A stretch of 64,000 nucleotides of DNA from UBA1141 sp963665155 (GCA_963665155.2 OY761986.2:62001-126000), one strand, 5' to 3'; positions 47,143 through 57,030 are shown, numbered from the stretch's first letter. The notes: generated from the sequence alone by a model not told the origin. Numbers and translations: made by a program.

Positions 47143-48665
47143 GGTGCCTTGCAAGTCCGTGACGTGCTGGACGAGATGGCTCCCGCCCGCGACGTCCTGG
47201 TCATCAACGACGAGGCACACCACGCCTGGTGGGTCCCCGCTGAGTCCAAGGTGAAGGGCGTGGCGAAGGCTGACATCGAGGAAGCCACCAAGTGGGTGGG
47301 CGGCCTGGACAGGATTCATCGAGCGAGAGGAATACTCACCTGCTACGACTTCTCGGCTACACCCTTCGCCCCGTCCGGCAAGCGAAGCTCGGAAGAGGCC
47401 TTGTTCGACTGGATAGTCAGCGACTTCGGCTGAACGACGCGATTGAGTCCGGTCTCGTCAAGACGCCGCGAGTCGTGGTCCGGGACGATGCGTTACCCGA
47501 CGCCAAGACGTACAAGTCGCGCCTGTACCACATCTACAACGACCCGGAGGTGAAAGACGACCTGAACCGCCGGGCCAAGCCAGACGAACCGCTGCCCGAT
47601 CTCATCGCCAACGGCTATTACCTGCTGGGTTATGACTGGAGGGTGACGGCCAAGGACTGGGTGGAGATGGGGCACAAGACGCCGCCGGTGATGATCACCG
47701 TCGCGAACCGCACTGAGACGGCGGCCCGGGTCAAGCACGCCTTTGATCGTAAGCGAATCCTCATAGACGAACTCTGCGATGCCGAACGGACACTCCACAT
47801 CGACTCAGGGGTGCTGAAGCGGGCTGAGGAGTCTGAGGAACCCATAGCAGAGGTCCGTATAGACGATGAAGATGGTCGATACCGTGGGGCGAAAGGGGCA
47901 GCCCGGCGAGCAGATACAGGACGTGATTTCGGTAGGAATGCTCTCGGAAGGGTGGGACGCCAAGACCGTGACTCACATCATGGGCCTCAGGGCGTTCACC
48001 AGCCAACTGCTGTGTGAGCGGGTGGTCGGGCGAGGTCTCAGGCGCAAGTCCTACGAGTTAAACAAGGAGACCGAAATGTTCGACGCCGAGTATGTCAGCA
48101 TTTTCGGCGTGCCGTTCACCTTCCTGCCTCACGAGTCGGACTAGAACGTAGCTCCAAAGCCGACCTCGCCCAAGACGGCCATTGAGCCTGTGCCGGCAAA
48201 GGCCGCTTTCGAGATCAAGTGGCCCAACATCATCCGCATCGAGCATGTCTACCGGCCCCGGCTGTCCCTTGATTGGAATCGAGCGGAACCTCTGGAGCTC
48301 AATGCCAGCGAGACGGCGCAGGTGGCCGAGCTTGCCCCGATCGTAGACGGCAAGCCTGATGTCTCGAAGGTAAGCAGCATCGACCTCGAGGGACTAGCCC
48401 GCGAGTACCGGACCCAGAAGATCATCTTCGAAACGGCGCGGGACGTCTTCGATCAGATGCAGGCGTCCTGGCCGGGCAGCCGGGAGTCGCTCATTGCCCA
48501 GCTGGTCAAGCTGGTCGAGCAGTTCCTCCTATCGGATCGCCTCCGCATAACGCCCCCGCTCTTCTATCAGGACGAGACTGCCCGGCGTCTTCTAATTACC
48601 CTGAATATGACCAAGGTAGTGCAACACGTCTGGGATGCCGTGCGGGTCGAGAACACGGACAAGTT
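47143..48665 (+). pseudogene. type III-like restriction enzyme Res (helicase) subunit, decayed internal part
   Basis: Consecutive pieces in different frames follow one large DEAD/DEAH restriction protein (BPTD_3080-like): VLVINDEAHHAWWVPAESKV (motif II DEAH), GILTCYDFSATPFAPSGK (motif III SATPF), LNDAIESGLVKTPRVVVRDD, VMITVANRTETAARVKHAFD, then ISVGMLSEGWDAKTVTHIMG and LLCERVVGRGLRR (motif VI), and finally IIRIEHVYRPRLSLDWNRAE to TKVVQHVWDAVRVEN. Frameshifts lie near 47425 and 47870, and there is an in-frame TAG at 48142-48144. The N-terminal ATPase part and the C-terminal nuclease are missing. The right end is cut by an IS1182 element. Confidence 0.82.
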
Positions 48666-48760
48666 TGATTCCCTCGTAAAAACCCCTCGTCCTCCGGGGG
48701 CAATGGGAGGATAATGTGGGGAAAGGGCGTTGGGGCAGCGCCTGGCCGAGGGAGGGGAGG

Positions 48761-50359
48761 ATGTTCCGAATACGAGACCCGCAAGAGAGCCTCTGGCAGT
48801 CCCAGTTCCTGGTGACGCCGAAGAAGGCTAAGCGTCTGGAGAGAAGTTGGGCCGAGGTTTTCCGAAACGAGGCGCTCCCCCTGATTGACGAGGAGCGCTT
48901 TGCTCCCATGTACTGCGTGGACAACGGCCGTCCCAACCGGGCGGTGCAGACCGTCCTCGGGGTCCACCTCCTCAAAGAGATGTTCAACCTCACCGACGAT
49001 GAAGCTCTGGAACAACTAGAGTTCAACCTGCTCTGGCACCACGCCCTGCGGCTGGACATCGAGGAGACCCACCTGCCCCAGAAGACCCTCCACAACTTCC
49101 GAGTTCGCCTGATGCAGCACGACGGTGGCCGGCTGGCTTTCCAGGAGACCACGGACCGGATCATCCAGGCGCTGGGCATACGCACCGGAAAGCAACGGCT
49201 GGACTCCACCCACATCATGAGCAACATCGCCACACTCACCCGGCTGGGCCTGTTCTGTGAGACGATGCGGTTGTTCCTGCGGGCCTTGCGCTGGGAGCAC
49301 CCAGAGCTTCGCCCTGGGGTTCCGGAGGGCCTCCTAGGGCGCTATTTGAAGGAAGAAGACGAGGCGACCCACTACGAGGACGCCCGCACGGGGGAGGGTC
49401 GGCGACGCCTTTCGGTCTGTGCCCGGGACCTCTACCGGCTGGTGGACCGGTTCCATGGCACGACTGCTGCCCAGCTGGAGGAGTACCGGCTGCTGGAGCG
49501 GCTGCTGCGGGAGCAGTGCCATGTGGGCAAACACCGGGACGGGCGCCCCAGGGACGATGACGACGATGCTGGGGAATGCAAGGTGCCCGTGGCCTTGAAG
49601 GACCCGAAGCAGGTGTCCGCCGACTCGCTGCAATCGCCCCACGACCCGGATGTGACCTACAGCGGCCACAAGGGGAAGGGGTACGAGGTGCAGGTGGCGG
49701 AGACCTGCCACGAGGAGAACGCCACCCAGCTCATCACCCACGTGGAGGTGACCCCCTCGAGTGGGAGCGACACCGACGTGAGCGTGCCGGTCGTTGACGG
49801 GCTCGCGGAGCGGAAGGTCCGACCGGACGAGCTCTTCGCCGACACGGCGTATGGGTCGGGCCGCAATGCCTTCGAAGCCTCGCGCCGGGGAACGGAACTG
49901 GTGAGCCCGGTGGCGGGGTCGGCGCCGGGGAACTCGCACGAAGGAGAGGGTGACGGACCACCGCCGCTCACCGCCGCGGACTTTCAGATCGACGTCACAG
50001 GGGAGCAGGCCACGGTGTGCCCCGCCGGCCACCCGTCCATCGAGGAGCACGAGTTGGAGGATACGCCGGAGCGGGTAGAGGTCCACTTTGCCAGGACAAC
50101 ATGCGAGCCCTGCCCCTTGCGGTCCCGTTGCCCAGTGAAGCTGGACCGGCGTGCGGGGGCCTACGTCCTCAAGGCGGACCTGGTGGCTTGGGAGCGTATC
50201 TACAACACCGTGCGCCCCCACCAGGCCCTCGGCTACCTCACCCCACATCAATTCGTCACTCGCTGGCTATCCCACAAAAAGGAGGTCATGTGTCACCCAT
50301 CTACTGGACGAGTACGTGGAGTTTACTTTGTAACTATTCAGACTCCCCTAAATTGGTAA
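48761..50359 (+). CDS. IS1182 family transposase fused in frame to an IS481-type C-terminus
   Basis: The first 475 or so residues are an IS1182 transposase: YCVDNGRPNRAVQTVLGVHL, LPQKTLHNFRVRLM, the first Asp in QRLDSTHIMSN, the second in LFADTAYGSGRNAFE and a zinc-like C-P-x-R-x-x-C cluster (CEPCPLRSRCP). At about 50187 it passes without a stop into AWERIYNTVRPHQALGYLTP, the end of an IS481/IS3 integrase core with the catalytic Glu region lost. The IS1182 C-terminus with its Glu is missing, so activity is unlikely. Start ATG 48761 is preferred to GTG 48716, as the family begins here. Confidence 0.85.
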   Translation: MFRIRDPQESLWQSQFLVTPKKAKRLERSWAEVFRNEALPLIDEERFAPMYCVDNGRPNRAVQTVLGVHLLKEMFNLTDDEALEQLEFNLLWHHALRLDIEETHLPQKTLHNFRVRLMQHDGGRLAFQETTDRIIQALGIRTGKQRLDSTHIMSNIATLTRLGLFCETMRLFLRALRWEHPELRPGVPEGLLGRYLKEEDEATHYEDARTGEGRRRLSVCARDLYRLVDRFHGTTAAQLEEYRLLERLLREQCHVGKHRDGRPRDDDDDAGECKVPVALKDPKQVSADSLQSPHDPDVTYSGHKGKGYEVQVAETCHEENATQLITHVEVTPSSGSDTDVSVPVVDGLAERKVRPDELFADTAYGSGRNAFEASRRGTELVSPVAGSAPGNSHEGEGDGPPPLTAADFQIDVTGEQATVCPAGHPSIEEHELEDTPERVEVHFARTTCEPCPLRSRCPVKLDRRAGAYVLKADLVAWERIYNTVRPHQALGYLTPHQFVTRWLSHKKEVMCHPSTGRVRGVYFVTIQTPLNW

Positions 50360-51775
50360 GGCGACCAGCTAGAAAGAGATATCGCAATATCTTCAGACTA
50401 GAGGTGTGAATTCGTGTAACGATTTAACCACGGCCTCGCGGGAGGAATTGCTGGAGTTGGTTGGCCGACTCTTAGAACAGGTCCAAGTGCTGGAAGCCCG
50501 TATCGCGGAGCTGGAAGGGCCGCAGAAGGCTGCGGCGGAGATCCTCCCAGGAGAGAAGAAACCACCCTCATGGGTCAAGGCCAACCGACCCACCGGAGCG
50601 AAGAGAGAAAGGAAGAAGCGGGCCCACGGCTTCGCGCGGCGGCGTGAGGAGCCGACCCATCGGACAGAACACGCCTTGGCCCACTGTCCCCATTGCCAGG
50701 TGCCGCTGATGGGAGGGCGGGTACGTGGGCGCCGCCAGGTGATCACCATACCCCGGGTTCGGGCTCGAGTGACCGAGCACGTGGTGCTGGAACGGACTTG
50801 TCCCCAGTGCCAGCAGCGGTGGGCCCCCCAACCGGATTGGCGAGCCATCACGGTGGGTCGGCAACGGGTAGGGGTCTCGGTGCAGATTGAAGTAAGCGTG
50901 CTCCGAGAAGAATGTCGACTACCTTTTGGAGTGATCCAGCGCTACCTCCAAGGGCGGTACGGACTGCACCTGAGTGTGGGTGAACTGGTGGCGCTGGTGC
51001 GGGGAGTAGCAGTGCGGGGTCGAAGGGAATACGCCCAGCTACAGCAAGAGATTCGGGCCAGTGGGGTGGTCCACGGTGACGAGACGGGGTGGCGGGAAAA
51101 CGGGCGTAATGGCTATCTCTGGAGCTTCAGTACGCCAAAGGTGCGCTACCTTCTTTACCGACCCAGTCGGGGAGGGGCGGTGGTGGTGGAGGTGTTAGGG
51201 GAGGAGTTCGATGGGGTGCTGGTCAGCGATTTCTATGGAGCCTACAACGTATACCAGGGGCCCCATCAGCGCTGCTGGGTGCACCTTTTGCGGGCAATGC
51301 ACCAACTGAAGGAGCGGTACCCCCAGGAGGCGGCAGTGGCAGCCTGGACTCAGGGAGTACGGGAGGTCTATGATCGGGCCCAGGCATATCCTGGCTTCGA
51401 CCCGAGACTGCCTGGAGTGGTGCAGCAAGCCCAGCGAGTAAAGCAGCAGCGGGAGTATGAGCAGGAACTATGGGCCTTATGTCAGCCCCATGTGAAAACC
51501 CAGGCTCCCATGAGGGTGCTGTGCCAGCGGGTGGAACGCTTTTTGCCGGAGTTGTTTACCTTCGTCGCTGAGCCCCAGGTGACTGCGGACAACAAGGCCG
51601 CGGAGCGCAGTCTGCGTCCGCCGGTAGTGAGCCGCAAGATCAGTGGAGGCACCCGGTCAGAGCGAGGCAGTGAGACCAAGAGCGTTCTGGCTTCTTTGTT
51701 CGGCACTTGGCGTTTGCAAGGCCGTGACCCCTACCACGCCGTTCGGCGGACCCTCACCCAACTCTGAACAGTTAC
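50330..51775 (+). mobile_element. IS66 family element (ISBst12-type), 1446 bp, with target duplication
   Basis: Ends GTAACTATTCAGACTC (50330-50345) and complement GTAACTGTTCAGAGTT (51760-51775) begin with GTAA as is usual for IS66. The flanking 8-mers are TTTACTTT (50322-50329) and TTTACTCT (51776-51783), a 7/8-matching target duplication. It carries one gene. It landed just right of the IS481 tail. Confidence 0.85.
50406..51767 (+). CDS. IS66 family transposase (TnpC type)
   Basis: The 453-aa protein is complete. It has an N-terminal leucine-zipper-like coiled coil (ELLELVGRLLEQVQVLEARI), a zinc-finger segment (HCPHCQVPL ... CPQCQQRW), the first catalytic Asp in VVHGDETGWRENGRNGYLWS, the second in GVLVSDFYGAYNVYQG and the Glu in DNKAAERSLRPPVVSRKISG. 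The start is GTG 50406. No tnpA or tnpB accessory gene is present, as in the ISBst12 subgroup. It is the best preserved transposon here. Confidence 0.93.
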   Translation: MNSCNDLTTASREELLELVGRLLEQVQVLEARIAELEGPQKAAAEILPGEKKPPSWVKANRPTGAKRERKKRAHGFARRREEPTHRTEHALAHCPHCQVPLMGGRVRGRRQVITIPRVRARVTEHVVLERTCPQCQQRWAPQPDWRAITVGRQRVGVSVQIEVSVLREECRLPFGVIQRYLQGRYGLHLSVGELVALVRGVAVRGRREYAQLQQEIRASGVVHGDETGWRENGRNGYLWSFSTPKVRYLLYRPSRGGAVVVEVLGEEFDGVLVSDFYGAYNVYQGPHQRCWVHLLRAMHQLKERYPQEAAVAAWTQGVREVYDRAQAYPGFDPRLPGVVQQAQRVKQQREYEQELWALCQPHVKTQAPMRVLCQRVERFLPELFTFVAEPQVTADNKAAERSLRPPVVSRKISGGTRSERGSETKSVLASLFGTWRLQGRDPYHAVRRTLTQL

Positions 51776-51805
51776 TTTACTCTGTACCGATTCTCATTAT
51801 ATAAT
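51776..51805 (+). promoter_or_regulatory. candidate promoter for the aap operon at the IS66 border
   Basis: TTTACT (51776-51781), an 18-nt spacer and a perfect TATAAT (51800-51805) lie outside the IS66 right end, the -35 falling in the duplicated target bases. It would give a leader of about 220 nt. No gene lies between it and aapJ. Confidence 0.45.
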
Positions 51806-52032
51806 ATACTGGTTATGCTGACTGTCCCTTTGGTAGCAACCCTAAATTAATACCAAGGTGGGATGTGCATTTCGAGGGTCTTGAAGGCTACCGAAGGGAG
51901 TCCACAGAACCTCATATCACCCATAGTCCCCAACTGGGTGACCACAGATATTGCGGTCTAGCGATATGTACATTTCACCTTGGCTTTAGTTTAGGGGTCG
52001 GAAAATCTCACAAGAAGGGATTTGACATAAAG

Positions 52033-53226
52033 ATGCCCAGAAAAGAGATATATATCCTGATCGTGTCCCTGGCCGCAGTAGCTGCGATGCTCGTTGCATG
52101 CTCCGGAGGTTTGAGCGAAGAAGATGTTGAGGAGCGAGCACAGGAGTTGGCCAAGGAAATGGCTGTTGGGGGCATGACCGAAGCTGATGTTGAAAAGCGC
52201 GCGATGGAGATGGCTGAAGAGATGAGGTCCGAATCTGCCATGATGCCAAAAGGGGAAAGGCTTCAGGCGGTGAAAGACCGTGGCAGGGTCATCTGTGCCA
52301 GCCGGAACGATGTGCCGGGGTACGGCTTTTTGGACGAATCGGGCAACAATGTTGGTTTTGATATCGATCTTTGCAAGTCACTGGCGGCAGCGGTCCTAGG
52401 CGATCCGAATTCCATCGAGATCCGGCTGATCACGGCTGCTGAGCGCGGGCCAGCCATCCAGTCGGGTGAGGTTGACATGCTCGTTCGCACCGTTACCTGG
52501 ACAACCTCACGGGACTCGCAGTGGGGCAACTACACCCAAACGATGTTCTACGACGGCCAAGGGTTCATGGTGAGGAAGGATATTGGCTTATCCAGCGCCC
52601 TAGAACTGAAGGACGCCAGCGTCTGTGTTACTCAAGGCACGACCACCGAGCTGAACTTGCAGGACTTCTCGAACCAAAACGAGTTGAACCTTAATGTCCT
52701 GACCTTCGAAGACACCGATGCAGTGCTGGCAGCATACGATGGCCAGCAGTGTGACTCCTTCACCAATGACCGGTCGCAGCTTGCAGCACTGCGCACAGCC
52801 CTAGCCAACCCCGACGACCATGCAATTTTGCCTGAGACGATCTCAGAAGAGCCCCTCGGCGCGGTGGTCCCTCACGGCGACGACCAGTGGTTCGATGTCG
52901 TAAAGACGGTGATGAGCATCCTCATCTACGCCGAAGCGTACGGAGTCACATCGGATAGCGTCCCCACCACCCAAACCGGGGACACCAAGATCGACCGGCT
53001 GTTCGGCTTGGGTGGTTCCTTCGGCCAAGAAAGCTTGGGACTCAGCGAAACGGTGGCCCAAGATGTAATCAAGGCCGTCGGCAACTACGGCGAGATATAC
53101 GACCGCAACCTAGGTCCCGGCGGGATCGACCTCCCCCGGGAGAATGGCCGCAACGCTCTGTGGGCAGGCGCCCCGTGCACGGACTGCCCCAGGGGTGGCC
53201 AGATATATGCTGCACCCCTACGGTAG
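52033..53226 (+). CDS. aapJ: general L-amino acid ABC transporter, substrate-binding lipoprotein
   Basis: Start ATG 52033 yields a 397-aa precursor with signal peptide and lipobox LVACSGG (Cys near 20). A charged helix of about 50 residues follows (SEEDVEERAQELAKEMAVGG), then a family 3 solute-binding domain: RLQAVKDRGRVICASRNDVP, GFDIDLCKSLAAAVLG, EVDMLVRTVTWTTSRD, KDASVCVTQGTTTELNL. This is the AapJ/BztA type for polar and general amino acids. The frame opens at 51865, but the signal peptide supports the later start. First gene of a four-gene operon. Confidence 0.9.
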   Translation: MPRKEIYILIVSLAAVAAMLVACSGGLSEEDVEERAQELAKEMAVGGMTEADVEKRAMEMAEEMRSESAMMPKGERLQAVKDRGRVICASRNDVPGYGFLDESGNNVGFDIDLCKSLAAAVLGDPNSIEIRLITAAERGPAIQSGEVDMLVRTVTWTTSRDSQWGNYTQTMFYDGQGFMVRKDIGLSSALELKDASVCVTQGTTTELNLQDFSNQNELNLNVLTFEDTDAVLAAYDGQQCDSFTNDRSQLAALRTALANPDDHAILPETISEEPLGAVVPHGDDQWFDVVKTVMSILIYAEAYGVTSDSVPTTQTGDTKIDRLFGLGGSFGQESLGLSETVAQDVIKAVGNYGEIYDRNLGPGGIDLPRENGRNALWAGAPCTDCPRGGQIYAAPLR

Positions 53227-53466
53227 CGCCTGACATGCACTGAGCTGCAGAGGATGGTCCAGAGGGCGCCCCCCGGCCGATGCCGGCACTCTCGTTCTCT
53301 CTGTACGCTAGTAGCCCGGTTGCAGACAAGCATTGACCGACGCTGGGCCAGAGCTGTCCGATGCACATGTCTGCGGTGCTATATGGTGCCGGCAGGTTGG
53401 GGGAAGTTGACAAGCCGAATGTGCTCGGGATACAATCAGACGGGTATCTGGTAGGCAGTCATAGTT

Positions 53467-54666
53467 GTGACGATCCGCAGTCTCACCTACAAAGGCGTAC
53501 CGGTCTGGCGGCACACTCAAGTCATCCAGTGGACGACTCAGATTGTATCCGGAGTTCTAGTGGTCGTCTTGGTCGCTTGGTTTGTGGCCAACGTCGGAAA
53601 CGCTATCCAAGACCGGGACATCCCCCATGGATTTAGCTTCCTCGACCGCGAATACCAGACACCTATCGGGCAACACTTCCTGCCCTACGAATCGTCCGAC
53701 ACTTTCCTGTACGCCTTCATCGTTGGGGCTACCAACACCTTGATCGTCTCCGTAGTCGGCGTGGTACTGGCGACTGCCTTGGGGACCTTCATAGGCATCT
53801 CACGATTGTCCACCAACTGGCTCGCTTCCAAAGCTGCCCTGGTTTACATCGAGTTCTTCCGCAATGTGCCCCTGTTGATACAGCTGTTCTTCTGGTTCTA
53901 CATTGTGCTTGCGTTGCCGCCTGTGCGCGATGGCTACGTTGTCGCCGACCGATTGTACCTGAACAATGCAGGGCTGTCGATTCCCTGGCCCTCGGTGCGC
54001 AGCGCCGACGCAGCGTTGGCTTGGATTGGCTTGGCCACCGTCGCCGTCGTCGCCGGCATAGCGGTGCACCGATGGCTGGTGCGCCGGGAGGCCCGTACCG
54101 GGTCGTCGCCCGACCCTCTGCTGATAGGCGTCATGACCACGTTCTTCATCGGGGCTGTCGGCTGGCTTGTTGTGGGCGCAGCATCAGGCGGAGCACCCTT
54201 CACGACGTCCCTTCCGGCGCCACAGGGTGCCTTCGACCGCATCTCCGGCGGGTTCACCATGTCGGGGGGGCTGATGGCACTGATGGCCGGACTGGTCATG
54301 TACACAGCTTCCTTCATCGCCGAGATAGTGCGGGCCGGCATACAATCGGTGAGTCGGGGTCAGACCGAGGCGGCACGGGCCTTGGGCCTTTCGAGCACAC
54401 ATACGTTGCGGCAAGTTACGTTCCCTCAGGCTATGCGTCTCATCGTGCCTCCACTGATCAGCCAGTATCTAAACTTGACCAAGAACAGCAGCTTGGCAGG
54501 CGCTATCGGGTATTCTGACTTGACCAACGTTGCCAAGACCATGACGCAGACAGCGCCTGCGATCTCTATATTCCTCATGATCATGCTGGCATACCTCGCA
54601 CTGAGCCTGACCTACTCGCTGATCGGCAACCTGTACAACCGGCACATCAGCTTTGGACGGAGATAG
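53467..54666 (+). CDS. aapQ: general L-amino acid ABC transporter permease (AapQ/BztB type)
   Basis: The 399-aa membrane protein has about eight helices and the EAA loop QTEAARALGLSSTHTLRQVT before the last helices, with GTFIGISRLSTNWLASKAAL and EFFRNVPLLIQLFFWF early on, as in AapQ/BztB. Start GTG 53467 gives TIRSLTYKGVPVWRHTQVIQ; no strong ribosome site is visible. It is three bases from the next gene. 53227-53466 holds no other gene. Confidence 0.9.
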   Translation: MTIRSLTYKGVPVWRHTQVIQWTTQIVSGVLVVVLVAWFVANVGNAIQDRDIPHGFSFLDREYQTPIGQHFLPYESSDTFLYAFIVGATNTLIVSVVGVVLATALGTFIGISRLSTNWLASKAALVYIEFFRNVPLLIQLFFWFYIVLALPPVRDGYVVADRLYLNNAGLSIPWPSVRSADAALAWIGLATVAVVAGIAVHRWLVRREARTGSSPDPLLIGVMTTFFIGAVGWLVVGAASGGAPFTTSLPAPQGAFDRISGGFTMSGGLMALMAGLVMYTASFIAEIVRAGIQSVSRGQTEAARALGLSSTHTLRQVTFPQAMRLIVPPLISQYLNLTKNSSLAGAIGYSDLTNVAKTMTQTAPAISIFLMIMLAYLALSLTYSLIGNLYNRHISFGRR

Positions 54667-54669
54667 GCT

Positions 54670-55920
54670 ATGATCGCCGGCGCGGAGCCGATCAACAACA
54701 GTGCTCTGCGTCCGCCGCACTCGGAGAGGGGTTTCGTGGGATGGGTCCGCGCCAACCTCTTCGGCACATGGTACAACAGCCTGCTTACCGTGGCGTCCGT
54801 CATCGTGATTGGTGCTATTCTCCTGTTCGGTATCCGCTGGGTGATCTCCGATGCCGACTGGACAGTCATCGCGACGCTCGGCGGGCAGATGATCATTGGC
54901 CAGTACAACACCGAGTTGGCGTGTCCCAGCCAGAACTGCTTCTGGAGACCGCAGGCATCGCTGCTGCTGGTGACAATTCTTCTAGGTATGGCCTGGGGAG
55001 TTGCGGGTGGCGGCCTTACAAAGCGCATTGCAATAGGCATCTCAGTAGCCCTAGCTGCATTTGCCCTGCTGCCCTACAGCTTCGAGCGCATGGGTATGGA
55101 TGTCCGCCTGCTGCTGGCCGCCAACATACCTGCCGTGGGATTGGGATGGGCGATTGCCCGCTACACGCCTCTGGGAACTGGGCGGGGCATCGCTCTGTCG
55201 GCCATCGCCGTATTCCTGGTGACCTTGATCTTGGTGCACGGGGTGCCAAACGTTCCCGGCTTGGAACCAGTGCCGGTGCGTCATTGGGGCGGGCTGATGC
55301 TGAACCTGCTGCTGGCGGTGGCAGGCATCGTGATCAGCCTGCCCGTAGGCATCGTCCTAGCAATGGGGCGCCGGAGTCGGCTGCCTGTGGTCAAGCTGCT
55401 GTGCGTGGTGTTCATCGAAGTGTTCCGAGGGGTGCCGCTGATAACATTGCTGTTCATGTCCCAGGTGTTGGTGCCTTTGGCGTTCCCGGAGAACTTCCCG
55501 CAGAACTCGCTGTTCCGTGCTGGCGTCGTGATAACCTTGTTCAGCGCCGCCTACATGGCAGAAAACGTCCGGGGGGGGCTGCAAGCCCTTCATCCGGGCC
55601 AAGCTGAGGCAGCCCGGGCGCTGGGGCTGCCCGGCTGGCAGACCATGCTATTTATCTCCCTGCCCCAGGCCATCCGCAACGTGATCCCTGCCATCGTAGG
55701 CCAGTTTATCTCTCTGTTCAAAGACACCACCTTGGTGTACGTCATCGGGATGCTTGAAGTGGTGGCGATCAGCCGGGCATACATCCAAGGCAACACCGAG
55801 TACTTAGCCAGCGCCAAGGAGCTATTCCTGTTCCTAGGGCTGGTGTTCTGGGTGTTCACCTATGGGATGTCGTTCGTGAGCAGAAGGGTTGAGAAGCACT
55901 TAGGGATAGGGGTCCGGTAG
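54670..55920 (+). CDS. aapM: general L-amino acid ABC transporter permease (AapM/BztC type)
   Basis: The 416-aa permease starts three bases after the aapQ stop. It has the long N-terminal extension with extra helices of the AapM/BztC type, then VFIEVFRGVPLITLLFMSQV and the EAA loop QAEAARALGLPGWQTMLFIS. It pairs with AapQ in the membrane. Confidence 0.9.
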   Translation: MIAGAEPINNSALRPPHSERGFVGWVRANLFGTWYNSLLTVASVIVIGAILLFGIRWVISDADWTVIATLGGQMIIGQYNTELACPSQNCFWRPQASLLLVTILLGMAWGVAGGGLTKRIAIGISVALAAFALLPYSFERMGMDVRLLLAANIPAVGLGWAIARYTPLGTGRGIALSAIAVFLVTLILVHGVPNVPGLEPVPVRHWGGLMLNLLLAVAGIVISLPVGIVLAMGRRSRLPVVKLLCVVFIEVFRGVPLITLLFMSQVLVPLAFPENFPQNSLFRAGVVITLFSAAYMAENVRGGLQALHPGQAEAARALGLPGWQTMLFISLPQAIRNVIPAIVGQFISLFKDTTLVYVIGMLEVVAISRAYIQGNTEYLASAKELFLFLGLVFWVFTYGMSFVSRRVEKHLGIGVR

Positions 55921-55947
55921 GTACCACAATGCTAGGGGAGATGTGAA

Positions 55948-56700
55948 ATGGCCGAAATGAAGGACGGGGCGGAAGATATTATCGTCTGCCGTGATGTACA
56001 TAAGTGGTACGGCGACTTCCACGCCCTGAGGGGCGTCACCACCAGCATCAAGAAAGCAGAGGTGGTGGTGGTGTTTGGGCCGTCCGGGTCAGGAAAGTCC
56101 ACGTTCATCCGCACCATCAACAGGCTTGAGGAGCACCAGCTGGGCGAGATCATCGTTAACGGCATCAAGCTGACCAACGATATCCGGAACATAGATGCTA
56201 TACGGCGGGATGTAGGGATGGTGTTCCAGTCGTTCAACCTGTTCCCGCACCTGACTGTGATGGACAACATTACCCTGGCACCCATCAAGGTGCGCAAGGT
56301 GCCAAGAGCCGAGGCCCAGCAGGTCGGCAACGATCTGCTGGACCGCGTAGGGATATCCGATCAGTCAGACAAGTACCCGGCGCAGCTATCGGGCGGTCAG
56401 CAGCAACGGGTGGCGATAGCCCGCGCACTTGCGATGCAGCCGAATATCATGCTGTTCGATGAGCCAACCTCAGCACTCGACCCGGAGATGATCAAGGAGG
56501 TGTTGGATGTGATGCAGGAGCTGGCTTCCTCCGGGATGACGATGATCGTTGTGTCCCATGAGATGGGGTTCGCTCGAGAAGTCGCAAACCGGATGATAAT
56601 GTTCGACCTTGGTACGATCGTGGAGGAAGGCCCACCGGAACAGATCTTCGAAGACCCTCAGAACGACCGCACCAAGCTGTTCTTGTCCCAGATTTTGTAA
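55948..56700 (+). CDS. aapP: amino acid ABC transporter ATP-binding protein
   Basis: The 250-aa ATPase shows Walker A GPSGSGKST, the Q-loop in GMVFQSFNLFPHLTV, signature LSGGQQQRVAIARALA, Walker B IMLFDEPTSALD and the H-loop VVSHEMGFAREVA. It drives the two permeases upstream. GGGGAG precedes the ATG. Last gene of the operon; no clear terminator follows. Confidence 0.95.
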   Translation: MAEMKDGAEDIIVCRDVHKWYGDFHALRGVTTSIKKAEVVVVFGPSGSGKSTFIRTINRLEEHQLGEIIVNGIKLTNDIRNIDAIRRDVGMVFQSFNLFPHLTVMDNITLAPIKVRKVPRAEAQQVGNDLLDRVGISDQSDKYPAQLSGGQQQRVAIARALAMQPNIMLFDEPTSALDPEMIKEVLDVMQELASSGMTMIVVSHEMGFAREVANRMIMFDLGTIVEEGPPEQIFEDPQNDRTKLFLSQIL

Positions 56701-56787
56701 CCAAGCTACGGGGACAGTAACAACAAGAAGAGCTGCTCTTCTGCAGCTACAGTAGACCAGCATGCGACCTTCGGCCGCTTAAAGCTC

Positions 56788-57025
56788 TCAGGACCAGTCG
56801 AGGATCTCCTGCATAGCAATATCTTCCTGACGGCACAGACCGTTGGAATTGAGCCTCCCCCTGTCCACAGCTTTGAAAGCATCGACCGTGAAGGGCTGCC
56901 AGGAGTTGCGCAGGGCCCTCAAAGCTCCTTTCTCTCCCTCCACAGCATCGACAAACAGCGTGTAAATAGGGAGCAGATAGCCGGAGTGAGGAAGGTCCCG
57001 GACCTTGCGGATCGCGGCCGCCAAG
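56788..57025 (-). pseudogene. unrecognised gene fragment
   Basis: The minus-strand frame LLAAAIRKVRDLPHSGYLLP then YTLFVDAVEGEKGALRALRN to QEILDWS and stop has protein-like composition and no good reading on the other strand. It is cut at its 5' side by the transposase remnant near 57030. Family not recognised. Confidence 0.35.
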
Positions 57026-57030
57026 AGTGC

